A stretch of 64,000 bases of DNA from Sodalis glossinidius str. 'morsitans' (GTDB lineage Bacteria > Pseudomonadota > Gammaproteobacteria > Enterobacterales > Enterobacteriaceae): positions 2,790,001-2,854,000 of the forward strand of contig NC_007712.1 in assembly GCF_000010085.1 (NCBI RefSeq), read 5' to 3'. Shown piece by piece: positions 17,831 through 26,067 of this stretch (the first letter of the stretch is position 1; each line of letters opens with the position of its first letter). The notes beneath the pieces were generated by a model, which saw nothing but the letters and a program-made list of their open reading frames with translations, was not told the origin of the DNA and searched no databases. The translations under genes were made by a program, and so were the position numbers.

Positions 17831-18169
17831 TTATCGCGGCCAGTACTGATTTCCATCCAAAGGCATACCCTGAAGGTCACACCCCATTCCCCCGCCGCGC
17901 TTCTCCATGCGTTGCTTGGTGGCGTTATGGTGCAGCGTACATAACGGCTGCCAGTTGCGCCGCTCCCAGAACAATCCCTGTACCTGCGCTATAGCCACAG
18001 TATTACCCGACTGCAACGCCGCCTTCAGCTTGTGCGGGGTGATATGGTCAACCACGGTCGCCGCCACCGTCTTACCCTGCTGCTGGCACATCATGCACAG
18101 CGGATGGCGGGCCAGAAAGGCACGACGGGCTTTATCCCAACGCGAGCCGTAGATGCGGGGTTCGGTCAT
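17831..18169 (-). CDS. HNH endonuclease, phage packaging-associated
   Basis: 112 residues. Zinc and active-site pattern: HPLCMMCQQQGK (CxxC), VVDHITPHK (the DH of the HNH core), and NWQPLCTLHHNATKQRME (second metal pair plus HN). Such genes next to the terminase are needed with it for cutting at cos in HK97-type phages. The start at 18169 overlaps the Rz1 stop. Intact, though its terminase is destroyed. Confidence 0.87.
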   Translation of the reverse strand: MTEPRIYGSRWDKARRAFLARHPLCMMCQQQGKTVAATVVDHITPHKLKAALQSGNTVAIAQVQGLFWERRNWQPLCTLHHNATKQRMEKRGGGMGCDLQGMPLDGNQYWPR

Positions 18170-18408
18170 TTTCGCATTGCCTCAATCTGCCTCAGCGCCG
18201 CTTTATCCTGATTGCACATCTCCAATGCCAGCAGCAGCTTCTCGTTGAGTATCACGCTGCCGCCCCAGATCATGCGCTCCGGGATAACTGGCGCTGGACA
18301 ATCATCGAGCAGTGTGGCCGGTATCAGCGCGGGCGGGATGGGCAGGTATCTGGTCTGCGTGCGCCCGCAGCCGGTTAACAACACTGGTAGGTACAGGCAG
18401 ACGAGCAC
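18166..18408 (-). CDS. Rz1-like outer-membrane spanin lipoprotein
   Basis: 80 residues from a GTG at 18408. A short signal peptide ends in the lipobox LLTGCG, so the mature protein is a lipoprotein. The sequence from 18190 to 18420 is nearly identical to the Rz1 region of element 2 (about 53930-54160). The gene normally lies nested within Rz; here most of Rz is deleted, leaving only its tail in another frame (residues ending ADTGHTAR). Without Rz no spanin complex can form. Confidence 0.78.
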   Translation of the reverse strand: MLVCLYLPVLLTGCGRTQTRYLPIPPALIPATLLDDCPAPVIPERMIWGGSVILNEKLLLALEMCNQDKAALRQIEAMRK

Positions 18409-18413
18409 AGCGC

Positions 18414-18863
18414 TCAGGCGTAACGCCGATTGACCAGTCCCTTCGATACTTTGCCGCCAACATATTTCCAGCGCCGCATCTCATCACAGGCACCGGCCAT
18501 GTCTCCGGCGTTCAGCTTTTTCAGTAGCGTAGAGCGCGCAAACGCCCCGTTCCCCACGTTGTAGACGAACGAGGCTAACGCCGCTCTTTGGCTCTCAGTC
18601 AGTGGTACGGTAACATTGGCGTCAACGACGGACATTGCGGCTTTCAGGTCGCTATCTAGCAGGGCTTGACATTCAGCAACGGTATAGCGCTTACCGGGGA
18701 CAATATCGCTACCGGTATGTCCATAACAGACCGACAATACGCCGCCAGAATCCCGATAGGGAGTGTAGTGTACGCTCTCGTGCCATTGAATTAGCACGGT
18801 CGCTAATGCAATAACACCGCCTGCTGTGCCTTTTATCAATCGGTTACGCAGCTCGGGATTCAT
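18414..18863 (-). CDS. SAR-type endolysin (T4/P21-like lysozyme), C-terminus truncated
   Basis: 149 residues. An N-terminal weakly hydrophobic segment (GTAGGVIALATVLIQW) acts as a signal-anchor-release domain. The glycoside hydrolase 24 core shows WHESVHYTPYRDSGG and SVCYGHTG with Glu and Asp catalytic positions; the usual Thr is Ser here. The normal end (GLVNRRELERELCLKG-type) is cut after GLVNRR by a deletion that fused it into the Rz gene and supplies Tyr-Ala-stop. About 13 residues are lost, so activity is doubtful. Confidence 0.82.
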   Translation of the reverse strand: MNPELRNRLIKGTAGGVIALATVLIQWHESVHYTPYRDSGGVLSVCYGHTGSDIVPGKRYTVAECQALLDSDLKAAMSVVDANVTVPLTESQRAALASFVYNVGNGAFARSTLLKKLNAGDMAGACDEMRRWKYVGGKVSKGLVNRRYA

Positions 18864-19039
18864 GGGTCGCGTTTCGTCCTGAAACGGTATTCCTTATGCC
18901 GGTAAATCCAGTTCAGCAAAAAGGTGGCCAAGGTGCATGCGATACCGGTAATCAATGCCCATTGATTAAGCGACAACGCGCCCAGCAAGCACGTGACAAA
19001 GCCCCAGCTGTAGGCAGAGCCGGTAGTAAATTTATCCAT
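18860..19039 (-). CDS. Phage holin (class II-like)
   Basis: 59 residues with two hydrophobic stretches (GFVTCLLGALSLNQWALITG, then TLATFLLNWIYRH) and a charged C-terminus. Start ATG 19039 is chosen by comparison with the element 2 paralogue at 55815-56006, which shares AYSWGFVTCLLG and YRFRTK. It overlaps the endolysin start by 4 bases. It would permeabilise the inner membrane and release the SAR endolysin. Confidence 0.8.
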   Translation of the reverse strand: MDKFTTGSAYSWGFVTCLLGALSLNQWALITGIACTLATFLLNWIYRHKEYRFRTKRDP

Positions 19040-19090
19040 TGGAGTTATTGGGGTTATTGCGCCACCGCGTCCGGGATGGCTATCAGTCAG

Positions 19091-19117
19091 AAAAAAGGCC
19101 ACGCCGGAGCGTAGCCT
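19091..19117 (-). terminator. Terminator upstream of the lysis genes
   Basis: On the minus strand: AAGGCTACGCTCCGGCGTGG followed by CCTTTTTT, a hairpin plus T-run. An almost identical copy lies at 56869-56897 and a relative at 56038-56063, both upstream of the element 2 holin. Standing between the Q-like gene and the holin, it is a candidate Q-dependent late terminator. Confidence 0.65.
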
Positions 19118-19203
19118 TGAAAAATGCGTCAAACACGAATTATGCTTAACTTGAGTTACCAGTACTTATCAGACTGCCTACCCATAACGAAAAGGACATC
19201 GCC

Positions 19204-19419
19204 ATGAACAATAAACCGACAGCCCATCAACTTGCTTTTGAATATCTTCGCAGACTATCCGAGGAGCTAAGCCCTGCCGATTACCTGAAAAAGTTTGAAC
19301 AGCTGGAATCAGAATTCAGTGCATTACTTCACTCTTTAGGTTCCAATGATAAAACCACGGAGCTGTGCGAGTTTCTATCGCGCTTCTGTCCAAAATGCAA
19401 AGCTGATAGTCAGCGCTGA
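19204..19419 (+). CDS. Hypothetical 71-residue protein
   Basis: ATG at 19204 with AAAAGGA 8 bases upstream. Acidic, helical sequence (HQLAFEYLRRLSEELSPADY) ending in a CPKC pair (RFCPKCKADSQR). It lies on the strand opposite to the late genes, between two terminator groups. No family recognised; perhaps a moron or a small regulator. Confidence 0.5.
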   Translation: MNNKPTAHQLAFEYLRRLSEELSPADYLKKFEQLESEFSALLHSLGSNDKTTELCEFLSRFCPKCKADSQR

Positions 19420-19431
19420 AACCTTTAGAAA

Positions 19432-19583
19432 GCAAAAGCCCCGGCATTAGCCGAGGCCCTATCGCACATCTGCGCAAAACTGATACGGACTGGACAACAA
19501 TCAGATGTGCGACCTAATAATTTTATTCAGCAATCAGTAGCTGTCAATAGCAAAAGCCCCAACCACCTGAGGGAGTTGAGGCC
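19432..19583 (-). terminator. Pair of late terminators with an inverted repeat between them
   Basis: Two hairpins each followed by a T-run on the minus strand: 19432-19458 (GGCCTCGGC, loop, GCCGGGGC, TTTT) and 19550-19583 (GGCCTCAAC, loop, GTTGGGGC, TTTT). Between them lies a perfect 11-base inverted repeat, TCGCACATCTG at 19462-19472 with CAGATGTGCGA at 19502-19512. Immediately upstream is the Q-like gene, so this matches a late promoter region with Q-controlled terminators. Confidence 0.6.
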
Positions 19584-19624
19584 TTGAGAAGCCGGATTTG
19601 ACGCATCCGAACTTTAGCTACAAT

Positions 19625-20335
19625 TTAGACATCATATAGATTTATAGTCAAATTATAGCCGAAAAATACAGTTTTGCAAGTAGGACTTCCCGGTTTTTGT
19701 AAAAGCATGACGTTGTCTACACATTTCAACGCTGCTAAATCAAGACAGAAGGTAGCCTCTATTAATCCATGCCAATAGTGTTTATAGACCTCATTCCAGT
19801 TTTGTTTTTTGACGCCCACCATATCCGCCAGCTCAGCGTAGGTATAACGCTTCGGGCGACCATCTATTTCCCGTGCCACCACCTGCACAGCAAGCAACGC
19901 CAATCCTTGTAAGCGTTGCCTCACCTTGCCGGATATACGCCCCGGTTGCTGCGCCATGAACTTCTGCCACACGTAAGGCACCACATTGAGCTGTTCAGCG
20001 TGGTGCCGGTAATCGCCATAGCAATACCGGATCCACGCCTGTAGCGGTTCATCCAGGCCGCCGATGGCACGACGCCAGGGCACGAGAGAATAATCGTACT
20101 CATGTATCGGAATAATAGCTTTACCCTTCACCCGTGTTTGCTTCGCTTTCACCGGCGACGATGGCACCCTGATCGTGCTACCGTTTGCATGGCAGAAAAA
20201 GCGCGGAGGGTTACGATTGAAGCGTGAGGTTTCTACCCGCGTCCGCTCCGCCAGATTGACCAATTGCCCGTTCCTGATTTGACGAATATCCGCCAACGCG
20301 TATCTGATACGGCCCCGCACCCACTCAATGTTCAT
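19625..20335 (-). CDS. Phage late antitermination protein Q-like
   Basis: 236 residues. The central segment LDEPLQAWIRYCYGDYRHHA and the C-terminal helix-turn-helix-like region YTYAELADMVGVKKQNWNEV resemble antitermination proteins of the Q family in enterobacterial prophages. Q joins RNA polymerase at the late promoter and lets it pass terminators into the lysis and structural genes. Position supports this: just downstream are terminators, then holin and endolysin. The start ATG overlaps the stop of the small helix-turn-helix gene. Intact. Family call made from motif memory only. Confidence 0.65.
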   Translation of the reverse strand: MNIEWVRGRIRYALADIRQIRNGQLVNLAERTRVETSRFNRNPPRFFCHANGSTIRVPSSPVKAKQTRVKGKAIIPIHEYDYSLVPWRRAIGGLDEPLQAWIRYCYGDYRHHAEQLNVVPYVWQKFMAQQPGRISGKVRQRLQGLALLAVQVVAREIDGRPKRYTYAELADMVGVKKQNWNEVYKHYWHGLIEATFCLDLAALKCVDNVMLLQKPGSPTCKTVFFGYNLTINLYDV

Positions 20336-20490
20336 TCCACCGCCCTCCAGCTCTTGTTGTTTTTAATGCTGTAGATGTTCTGCTTACGAACCTCGAATTT
20401 TCGTGCTACCTCCGCCACTGGCATACCGGAGGCCAGCAGCGTTCGGATAAGCGGAATATCGCGGGCAGTCAGTCGCCGTCGTGCTCTCAT
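20332..20490 (-). CDS. Small helix-turn-helix protein
   Basis: 52 residues. The segment LASGMPVAEVARKFEVRKQNIY fits a resolvase/Hin-type helix-turn-helix. Basic N-terminus. The stop overlaps the start of the Q-like gene (AATGA), indicating translational coupling. GGGAGG precedes its ATG. In lambdoid phages small DNA-binding proteins of this kind often precede Q. Confidence 0.65.
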   Translation of the reverse strand: MRARRRLTARDIPLIRTLLASGMPVAEVARKFEVRKQNIYSIKNNKSWRAVE

Positions 20491-20594
20491 GCCGCCTCCC
20501 ATGATAATTTTTCGACGACACCAAAAAGAAGACCATTGAACTCAAATCAATTCAACGCTTGCGACAAGCTATTCAGTATTTTTTAATGGATTAA

Positions 20595-20907
20595 TTATCT
20601 CATAATAACGCACGGCCAGTAAGGCCTATGATACTGACCAATAAGATTAAGATAAACGTTATCACCATTCTCGTCCTCAAAGCGCGGAAAGTCTATATAC
20701 CATTTTAGTACATCTATGGCTTCCTGACGTGTTCGCGGATGAATAATTTCCAACCTCTTTTCAAGCCAGGATTCACGCGCATAAATTAGCCACTCGCCAT
20801 CACCCAATGCATTGGGGGCAATCTCTTTCCTCGCAGCACTGCGCATACGATAACGGCAGTGCCAATACTGCAATCCGCGTACTACGGTAGTAACTATCTT
20901 TGTTCAT
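20595..20907 (-). pseudogene. Hypothetical early-region gene, probable frameshift near its start
   Basis: A well-formed frame (QYWHCRYRMRSAARKEIAPN, then GEWLIYARESWLEKRLEII and DVLKWYIDFPRF) ends at 20595 but has no good start codon; only TTG at 20873 is available. In another frame ATG 20907 gives MNKDSYYYR just upstream, where a TACTACTACC run makes a one-base slip plausible. No family recognised. It may simply start at the TTG. Confidence 0.45.
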
Positions 20908-20960
20908 TTGCACCCCCTGTGTTCATAGAATGCCTGTCTGGTAAACGATGCCTTGGCATG

Positions 20961-20996
20961 GGGCCAGCCAAGGAAGAGGCTTTTCCTTTGGCTGGC
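20961..20996. repeat. Hairpin built on the recurrent GCCAGCCAA motif
   Basis: CCAGCCAAGGA pairs with TCCTTTGGCTGG around a short loop. It is one of seven sites with this motif in element 1; the longest match is to 32157-32190, sharing about 30 of 35 bases including the preceding TTGGCATGGGG. Confidence 0.5.
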
Positions 20997-21008
20997 GATG
21001 TTGACTTC

Positions 21009-21548
21009 TTACAGATAACCCCTCTCTTTATGCCATTCTCTTTCAGCTTTCCAACTATCACGATGAATAACCGCCATGTCTTTGTCTACGGCAGAATATT
21101 CTGACACACACAATTGAATTTTATCATCTGTTCTTTGCCATCCATTGTTATCACGCTTTAGCATTTTTTTAACACAATAGATAAAGCTATATTCACGCTG
21201 CATCGCATATGGGTGTGTTTCGGGCCATTCTTCGACTTGAAATATAATATCTGAAAGCAACTTTTGGTGAACCGGCTCAATCACCCAAAAATCTGTTTCG
21301 TTGAGAGGATAGAACTTTGCTGCCGGCATAAAAAGTGGTGTCTTAGCCATTGCCTCTAATCCAACTTCACCGTTACAAACAGGATAAATAACATTGACTC
21401 CATAATGTATATATTGAGCCATGCCTGCTACGGGGTGATAATATTCGTATGTGGCACCTGAATCCGTGCATTCTGTATCTTTCACCCACCATCCAGCAGA
21501 AAGAGGAGTTATGGTTTTTATCGCAATCTTGGTATGGCTATCATTCAT
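21009..21548 (-). CDS. Hypothetical protein, 179 residues
   Basis: ATG 21548 is preceded by TTTGGAG at good spacing. The protein is soluble, Trp/Tyr rich (PLSAGWWVKDTECTDSGATY, then YPLNETDFWVIEPVHQKLLS) and acidic to neutral. I do not recognise a family. Lies in the small-gene early region, transcribed with the Q-like gene. Confidence 0.55.
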   Translation of the reverse strand: MNDSHTKIAIKTITPLSAGWWVKDTECTDSGATYEYYHPVAGMAQYIHYGVNVIYPVCNGEVGLEAMAKTPLFMPAAKFYPLNETDFWVIEPVHQKLLSDIIFQVEEWPETHPYAMQREYSFIYCVKKMLKRDNNGWQRTDDKIQLCVSEYSAVDKDMAVIHRDSWKAEREWHKERGYL

Positions 21549-21572
21549 CTTGGCAATCTCCAAATTTGTCGT

Positions 21573-21755
21573 TTATTGAAATATTTCACTTATTGGCATC
21601 TGCTTATTAGTACTATCTTTCGTTTCTGCATCTCCTGTCACTTGGTTAGCCAGCCAAAGAGGAAGCTTTTTCAGTGATTGGGCTAAAGCGTCAACATCAA
21701 CGGTAGATAAACATCTCTTTGCTAAACGCGTTTTGTAAAAAGTACAAGAAGCCAC
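21573..21755 (-). CDS. Hypothetical 60-residue protein
   Basis: GTG at 21755 opens MASCTFYKTRLAKRCLSTVD, then LAQSLKKLPLWLANQVTGDA. Its start lies against the tandem-repeat array. The segment KKLPLWLANQ comes from the recurrent GCCAGCCAA motif read on the minus strand, so the frame could owe its openness to that repeat. Weak support. Confidence 0.35.
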   Translation of the reverse strand: MASCTFYKTRLAKRCLSTVDVDALAQSLKKLPLWLANQVTGDAETKDSTNKQMPISEIFQ

Positions 21756-22140
21756 GGGTTACACGGGGTAACGGGGTAACGGGGTAACGGGGTAACGGGG
21801 TAACGGGGTAACGGGGTAACGGGGTAACGGGGTAACGGGGTAACGGGGTAACGGGGTATCATAGGGTGCTAAGTTTTTATTTACATTAATAATCAATAAA
21901 TTGCTATTTTTTAACCAGAAAATCGTAACCCGTAAAATCTGCTCCAATAACCCGTACAGCAATCTCGCCTTAATATAATTACAGGAAGTGACTCAAGGAT
22001 TAGAAACGGAGTTTCATGGGTTACAATACCCAATCTACGGATTACAAATTGATATTTACGGGTTATATATAGTATTTCACGGGTTATGTTATTTATTATA
22101 TTTCAATGAGTTAATGTGATATCCGCTATTATAACCCGTC
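21750..22140. promoter_or_regulatory. Probable replication origin of element 1 (iteron region)
   Basis: An AT-rich region just beyond the 3' end of the primase-helicase gene, holding about eight dispersed copies of ACGGGTTA or TAACCCGT in both orientations (near 21753, 21925, 21948, 22015, 22034, 22050, 22078, 22130) around the 12-copy CGGGGTAA array. P4-type replicons have iterons near the alpha primase gene to which the protein binds. Function is inferred from the repeats and the position. Confidence 0.5.
21764..21859. repeat. Tandem array, 12 copies of an 8-base unit
   Basis: Twelve uninterrupted copies of CGGGGTAA, the last ending in TAT. The array is flanked by looser single copies of ACGGGTTA-like sequence. 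It does not look like CRISPR (unit far too short, no spacers). Confidence 0.95.
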
Positions 22141-22170
22141 AATATCTCCACATTTTCGCGCGTGTTTGAA

Positions 22171-24674
22171 TTATTCTTTTGGCTGGTCTGGTTCTTCTGG
22201 CCCAAACATCAGCACATAGAAAACATGTTGTTTACCACCAATCTTATTAAACGCTTTCTTCTTGTAGCGATCCCCTCCCGTTTCCAGCATGCCAAGTTCT
22301 GCGAGTACCCGAGCAAACTCTTTGTACTCGAATCCATTGGCAATCTCTTCCTCAAAGACATTGGGGAATGTGTAGAACCGAAAAGACGCTCCCTCTTCAA
22401 ACGCCTTTCCAGTACGATAGCCAGCTAACTTATGTACAGGAAGATCTCTAGGGTCTGGATTGGGGTAAGGCAGGTAACGACTAAATCCGTAATTATTTAG
22501 AAATGCCTCTACCTGCTGCTTTATTTGCTCAATCTCTTTATTGCCCGTACCAAAGGTGACCACCCAAATATTAAAAATATGCTGTAATGCATCGCGGCAA
22601 TCCTGCGGCTTCTATGACGGCGAAACGGTCGGTCACACGATGCACCCGTTCACCATAGCTTTCCGGGATAAGTGATATCCAGCGGCGTTTGGCCTTTTGG
22701 TACGCCTCGATGGCTTCTTGCTTACGGGTCGAGAGGTATTGGATCCACTCACGGCCCGCCGCCCCGTGATTCTGCTTCCACGCTTCTTTCAACGCATCCG
22801 CATGTGCCTTACCACTTTCATGCCCGTGTAACTGGGTCGGACGTGTGACCGGGATATTGAGCAAACGCACCAATTGCCCGGCGTTAACCTTAATACCTGC
22901 ACTTTTCAGGTAGGTTTCCAGATCACGCTCTCCGGTACTTATCACGGCGGTTTTCCAGTATTTTTGTACACGGTTACCACCTTCCGGGGAACCCTGCAAT
23001 TTCCCCTTACCGTTGAACAGTGTATAGGCGGCGGTGTACACATGTTTGGGTGCGGCTCCCTGGTCCACCTCATCGAGCGATAGTAGTCCTTGGTTATGCG
23101 CCTCCGCCTCGTTTGCCACACCAAGCGCTGTGCCGTACCACGTTAGCCGCTGGCGCTCCGGCTCACCGTACAAGCTGGCGGCTAAATCCTCAGCGGTCGT
23201 CTTACCGGCGGTAGACTGTGCGTAGAGATGAACGCCGAAACCATCAGCGCCCACGAGTGGCAGCATGGGAGCGGCAAGGGCCACACCAACGGTTAGCATC
23301 TGGAACGGATTCCCCTCAGCCAGACGCGCCACATTCTCACGTCAGCTTTCCGCCGTTCCTTCAACGCTGTAGGCTTCTGCGGCTGCGGTTCCTCCGTTAA
23401 ACATAATCGGCTGTTCTGGCTCACCGATGATTGACCCATCGGGCATGATATAGGCCCCTTTATGCCAGCCAGAGCGCGGGGTTATGCTCCACATCTCTTT
23501 TCCTGCTGAACGTTGCAGCCAGTCGCCCAGCGTTGCCCGCAATCCTGATTTCGTTGTTACGTCAACGCCGCCCGCCTTTAGCATGCGCCATCCTTCACGC
23601 TCGCCAATGTCGGCGGCCCGTATTGCCTTTCGTGTAACTGTTTTTTTCTTACCTTTGCTCCACTCCAGAATCAAGTAACGCTCTTTTTCATCCTCGCCCT
23701 TACCGATAACGTTGATAGCGGAGCACAACCATTGCTCCTTGTTAACTATTTCACCGGTATCTTTATCCATTTTCGGCTCGACCCAATACACGCCCTCCTC
23801 ACGGCTCTCAATCCGGGGCTTCAACGGGTCAGTCGCTTTTTTCTCTTTTTTCCCACCTTCAATGACGGTTAATTTTGTTGATGACACTATATTTTCCTCA
23901 ATTGGCACGACTTCCTCTGCCACGGGCATTTCCGGCTCTACGGCACTTAACATAAAAACCCTCTGTAGCGCCTCTACGCCGTTCTGCTGGCGGTAATCGT
24001 TCCAGTCGGCCTTATGGTCAGTTGGCGGCACGGCAAACAGGCAAGAAGCGGCACGTGCGGCTTCCTCGGCGGCACGTTTACCGACGTTCTTGCCCTCCGG
24101 GGTCACATCGTTATCTCCGGCTATGATGATGGGCGTTTGCGGCCAGCTCTCCCGCACGGCATGAGCGACAGAGAGCAGATTGCCCGCATCAATGGCTGCC
24201 AGTATTACCTCAGCGCCGCACACAGCCAGACTCAATGCCGTGGCATAGCCCTCGGCAATCACCACGCTATCGGGGTTCTCGGGGATATCGCCAACGGGAA
24301 TAAAGGCCGCTTTCTTTTTCGTGCCCGCGAGCAGGCGATTTTCTCCAGTAGGCCGTATGGTCTGAGCGCCGGTGACCGTACCCGCCATCGTGCGGAGTAC
24401 CAGCAGTAGCGAACCATCCTTGAGCAACGGGTGGGGGCCTTGCAGCCCCTTATTGTTGAGATAGACGGACTCGCCTATATGGGTGGTCTTGAGTAATGCC
24501 GCCACACGCTCAGCTATCGGGCGCAGAGGCTTCTCTTTGGCTGGCTGCTTCTCCGGCAGCGGTATAGACATCTCTTCGGCTACCCTTGCGGTTGGTCGAT
24601 ATGCCGAGGCGCTCCAGGATTGGCTCCCAATGGCCGTTGGCCTTGGCACGGACTTCATCGACAAAAGAGGGCAT
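22171..24674 (-). pseudogene. P4 alpha-like TOPRIM primase / DUF927 helicase, disrupted
   Basis: Start ATG 24674 (MPSFVDEVRAKANGHWEPIL) matches the family N-terminus. The zinc-finger region is missing and frame shifts near 24580. The TOPRIM part follows (VVIAEGYATALSLAVCGAEV, then IIIAGDND), then the DUF927 region (SITPRSGWHKGAYIMPDG). An in-frame TGA stands at 23342-23344. The Walker A-like QSTAGKTTAEDLAASLYG and Walker B-like LLSLDEVDQGA follow in the same frame, and a final shift near 22565 leads into the C-terminal part ending at 22171. It would have primed and unwound the element's origin. Confidence 0.85.
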
Positions 24675-25018
24675 TATGTCCCCCTCGCGATAACGGTCGC
24701 ACCCATGTCGTTGACCATGCTTTGCCATATTTCCCGCCCGGCCTTTGTCAGTCGTTTCCCCTTCAAGGATTTGGTAAGCAGTGCGATTGCCAAGGATTCC
24801 CACTGCGGGTAATTCAGCTTCATGGCTTCCAGCCCATAAGCGTCTATCAGGTCACGCACCCCGGATATCCCGCCGATAATGTCGACACGGATGTCCTGCT
24901 CACCGGCGTTCACGGTAAACCAGTCACCGCTGTTCTCTTTTTGTATCGCGGCATACATAGCGGCAGAGTACTGGTTAGCCAGAAAATTAAGACGGAAGTC
25001 TTTTGTTTCCAGTGCCAT
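24674..25018 (-). CDS. Hypothetical protein preceding the primase
   Basis: 114 residues from ATG 25018, with AAGGGGGAAA as ribosome site. Sequence includes FRLNFLANQYSAAMYAAIQK, IRVDIIGGISGVRDLIDAYG and KGKRLTKAGREIWQSMVNDM. Its stop overlaps the primase start (TAATG), so the two are translationally coupled. Similar small proteins precede the primase in P4-like elements; function unknown. Confidence 0.65.
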   Translation of the reverse strand: MALETKDFRLNFLANQYSAAMYAAIQKENSGDWFTVNAGEQDIRVDIIGGISGVRDLIDAYGLEAMKLNYPQWESLAIALLTKSLKGKRLTKAGREIWQSMVNDMGATVIARGT

Positions 25019-25028
25019 ATTTTCCCCC

Positions 25029-25527
25029 TTAATGTGCAGTCGGTACTTCCGGCATCCCGGAGCCGTGAATTTGCTGAATGAAGCCATCATGCAACTCGGA
25101 TAGCACCTCGCGTCCCATCTCGGAAAGGCCGCATTTTCACCACGCATGGCGGCATAGAACTGGACAGCGTTTATCGTTCCTTGCTCTGCGCCATATTCGC
25201 CCTGATAAACCGCACATTCCTTGAACTCACCCGGACGCCATTCAACGGTAACGGTGCCGTTTGCCTCACGTTGCTCACGGTTGAAGGCGTAGGCAATCAG
25301 CCAGCGCCACATCAGTAGCGTATCCTCGTTGGTATAGTCGTAACCCGACTCCCCCCACTTAACGGCGATGGTCAGTGCCAAATCTGTGTCTTCATCCCAC
25401 TCTCCAGCGTCAAGGAGGGGCATGATGTCAGCGTAGGGGATGAGGTCTACAGCACGTACAGGCGCTCGGCGGTATGCTGAGATATCTTGATGCCGTCCGG
25501 GGTATTCTCGACGTGATAGCGGCTCAT
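25029..25527 (-). pseudogene. Early-region hypothetical gene with two frameshifts
   Basis: ATG 25527 overlaps the upstream gene's stop (ATGA). MSRYHVENTPDGIKISQHTA is followed by a shift near 25450 into DLIPYADIMPLLDAGEWDED and the central region LMWRWLIAYAFNREQREANG. A second shift near 25125 leads to LSEMGREVLSELHDGFIQQI and a stop at 25029. All three pieces fit together as one protein of about 165 residues. No family name. Confidence 0.6.
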
Positions 25528-25874
25528 GCGGCGTCCTCCGTTTTTATTTGGGTTATAGTTTGAGTGTGGTGTGAGACTGGAAAACCTTCGCGGCAACGAA
25601 GTTCAAAATCTGCGTCGATAGCATTAAATTTGAAGGCTTCAGCAATGCGCGGAAGGTACATCAATGATTCAGCTACCGCTTGATAATCCTCAAAAGCCTG
25701 TTCATCACTGTATTCATCACTACTGCGTGCCCAAAAGGCCATGCTGCCCATCGCTCGTGGAGCCGCCATAATGCCGTCGAAGGCGTCGCTGTACTGATTG
25801 CGGACCTCCGTCAGGCTGTCCGTATCCATCTGGCAAAAGTCGTGACGGGTCAGTTGGTGGTAGATATCAGTCAT
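25524..25874 (-). CDS. Hypothetical protein, 116 residues
   Basis: An acidic protein (CQMDTDSLTEVRNQYSDAFD, then EQAFEDYQAVAESLMYLPRI). Start ATG 25874 overlaps the end of the upstream gene, and its stop overlaps the next start, so it sits inside a tightly packed early operon. Function unknown. Confidence 0.6.
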   Translation of the reverse strand: MTDIYHQLTRHDFCQMDTDSLTEVRNQYSDAFDGIMAAPRAMGSMAFWARSSDEYSDEQAFEDYQAVAESLMYLPRIAEAFKFNAIDADFELRCREGFPVSHHTQTITQIKTEDAA

Positions 25875-26067
25875 GATCGTCTCCCTCCATCAGCGCTTCC
25901 AGTGAGCGGCTGACCTCAAAGTTGATGTCGCAAGCCAGACTGATTAAATCGATGAGCACAGGTGAAGATTTCTCATCATTAGCCTTATCAAGAATGACCT
26001 CGTACAGCGAACAGGCGACGCTTGCCCGGTATGCTGCGGTATCTAGAGGGATAGGAGCGTTACGCAT
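25867..26067 (-). CDS. Hypothetical protein, 66 residues
   Basis: ATG 26067 starts MRNAPIPLDTAAYRASVACS, followed by a helical region (DLISLACDINFEVSRSLEAL) and an acidic end. It overlaps both neighbours by 8 bases, indicating coupled translation. Small proteins of this style recur in the early operons of enterobacterial P4-like elements. No function can be assigned. Confidence 0.55.
   Translation of the reverse strand: MRNAPIPLDTAAYRASVACSLYEVILDKANDEKSSPVLIDLISLACDINFEVSRSLEALMEGDDHD

Noticed and set aside
21764..21859. CRISPR-like array
   Set aside because: The unit is only 8 bases, directly adjacent with no spacers, and no cas genes are present. Treated as iteron or satellite repeats.
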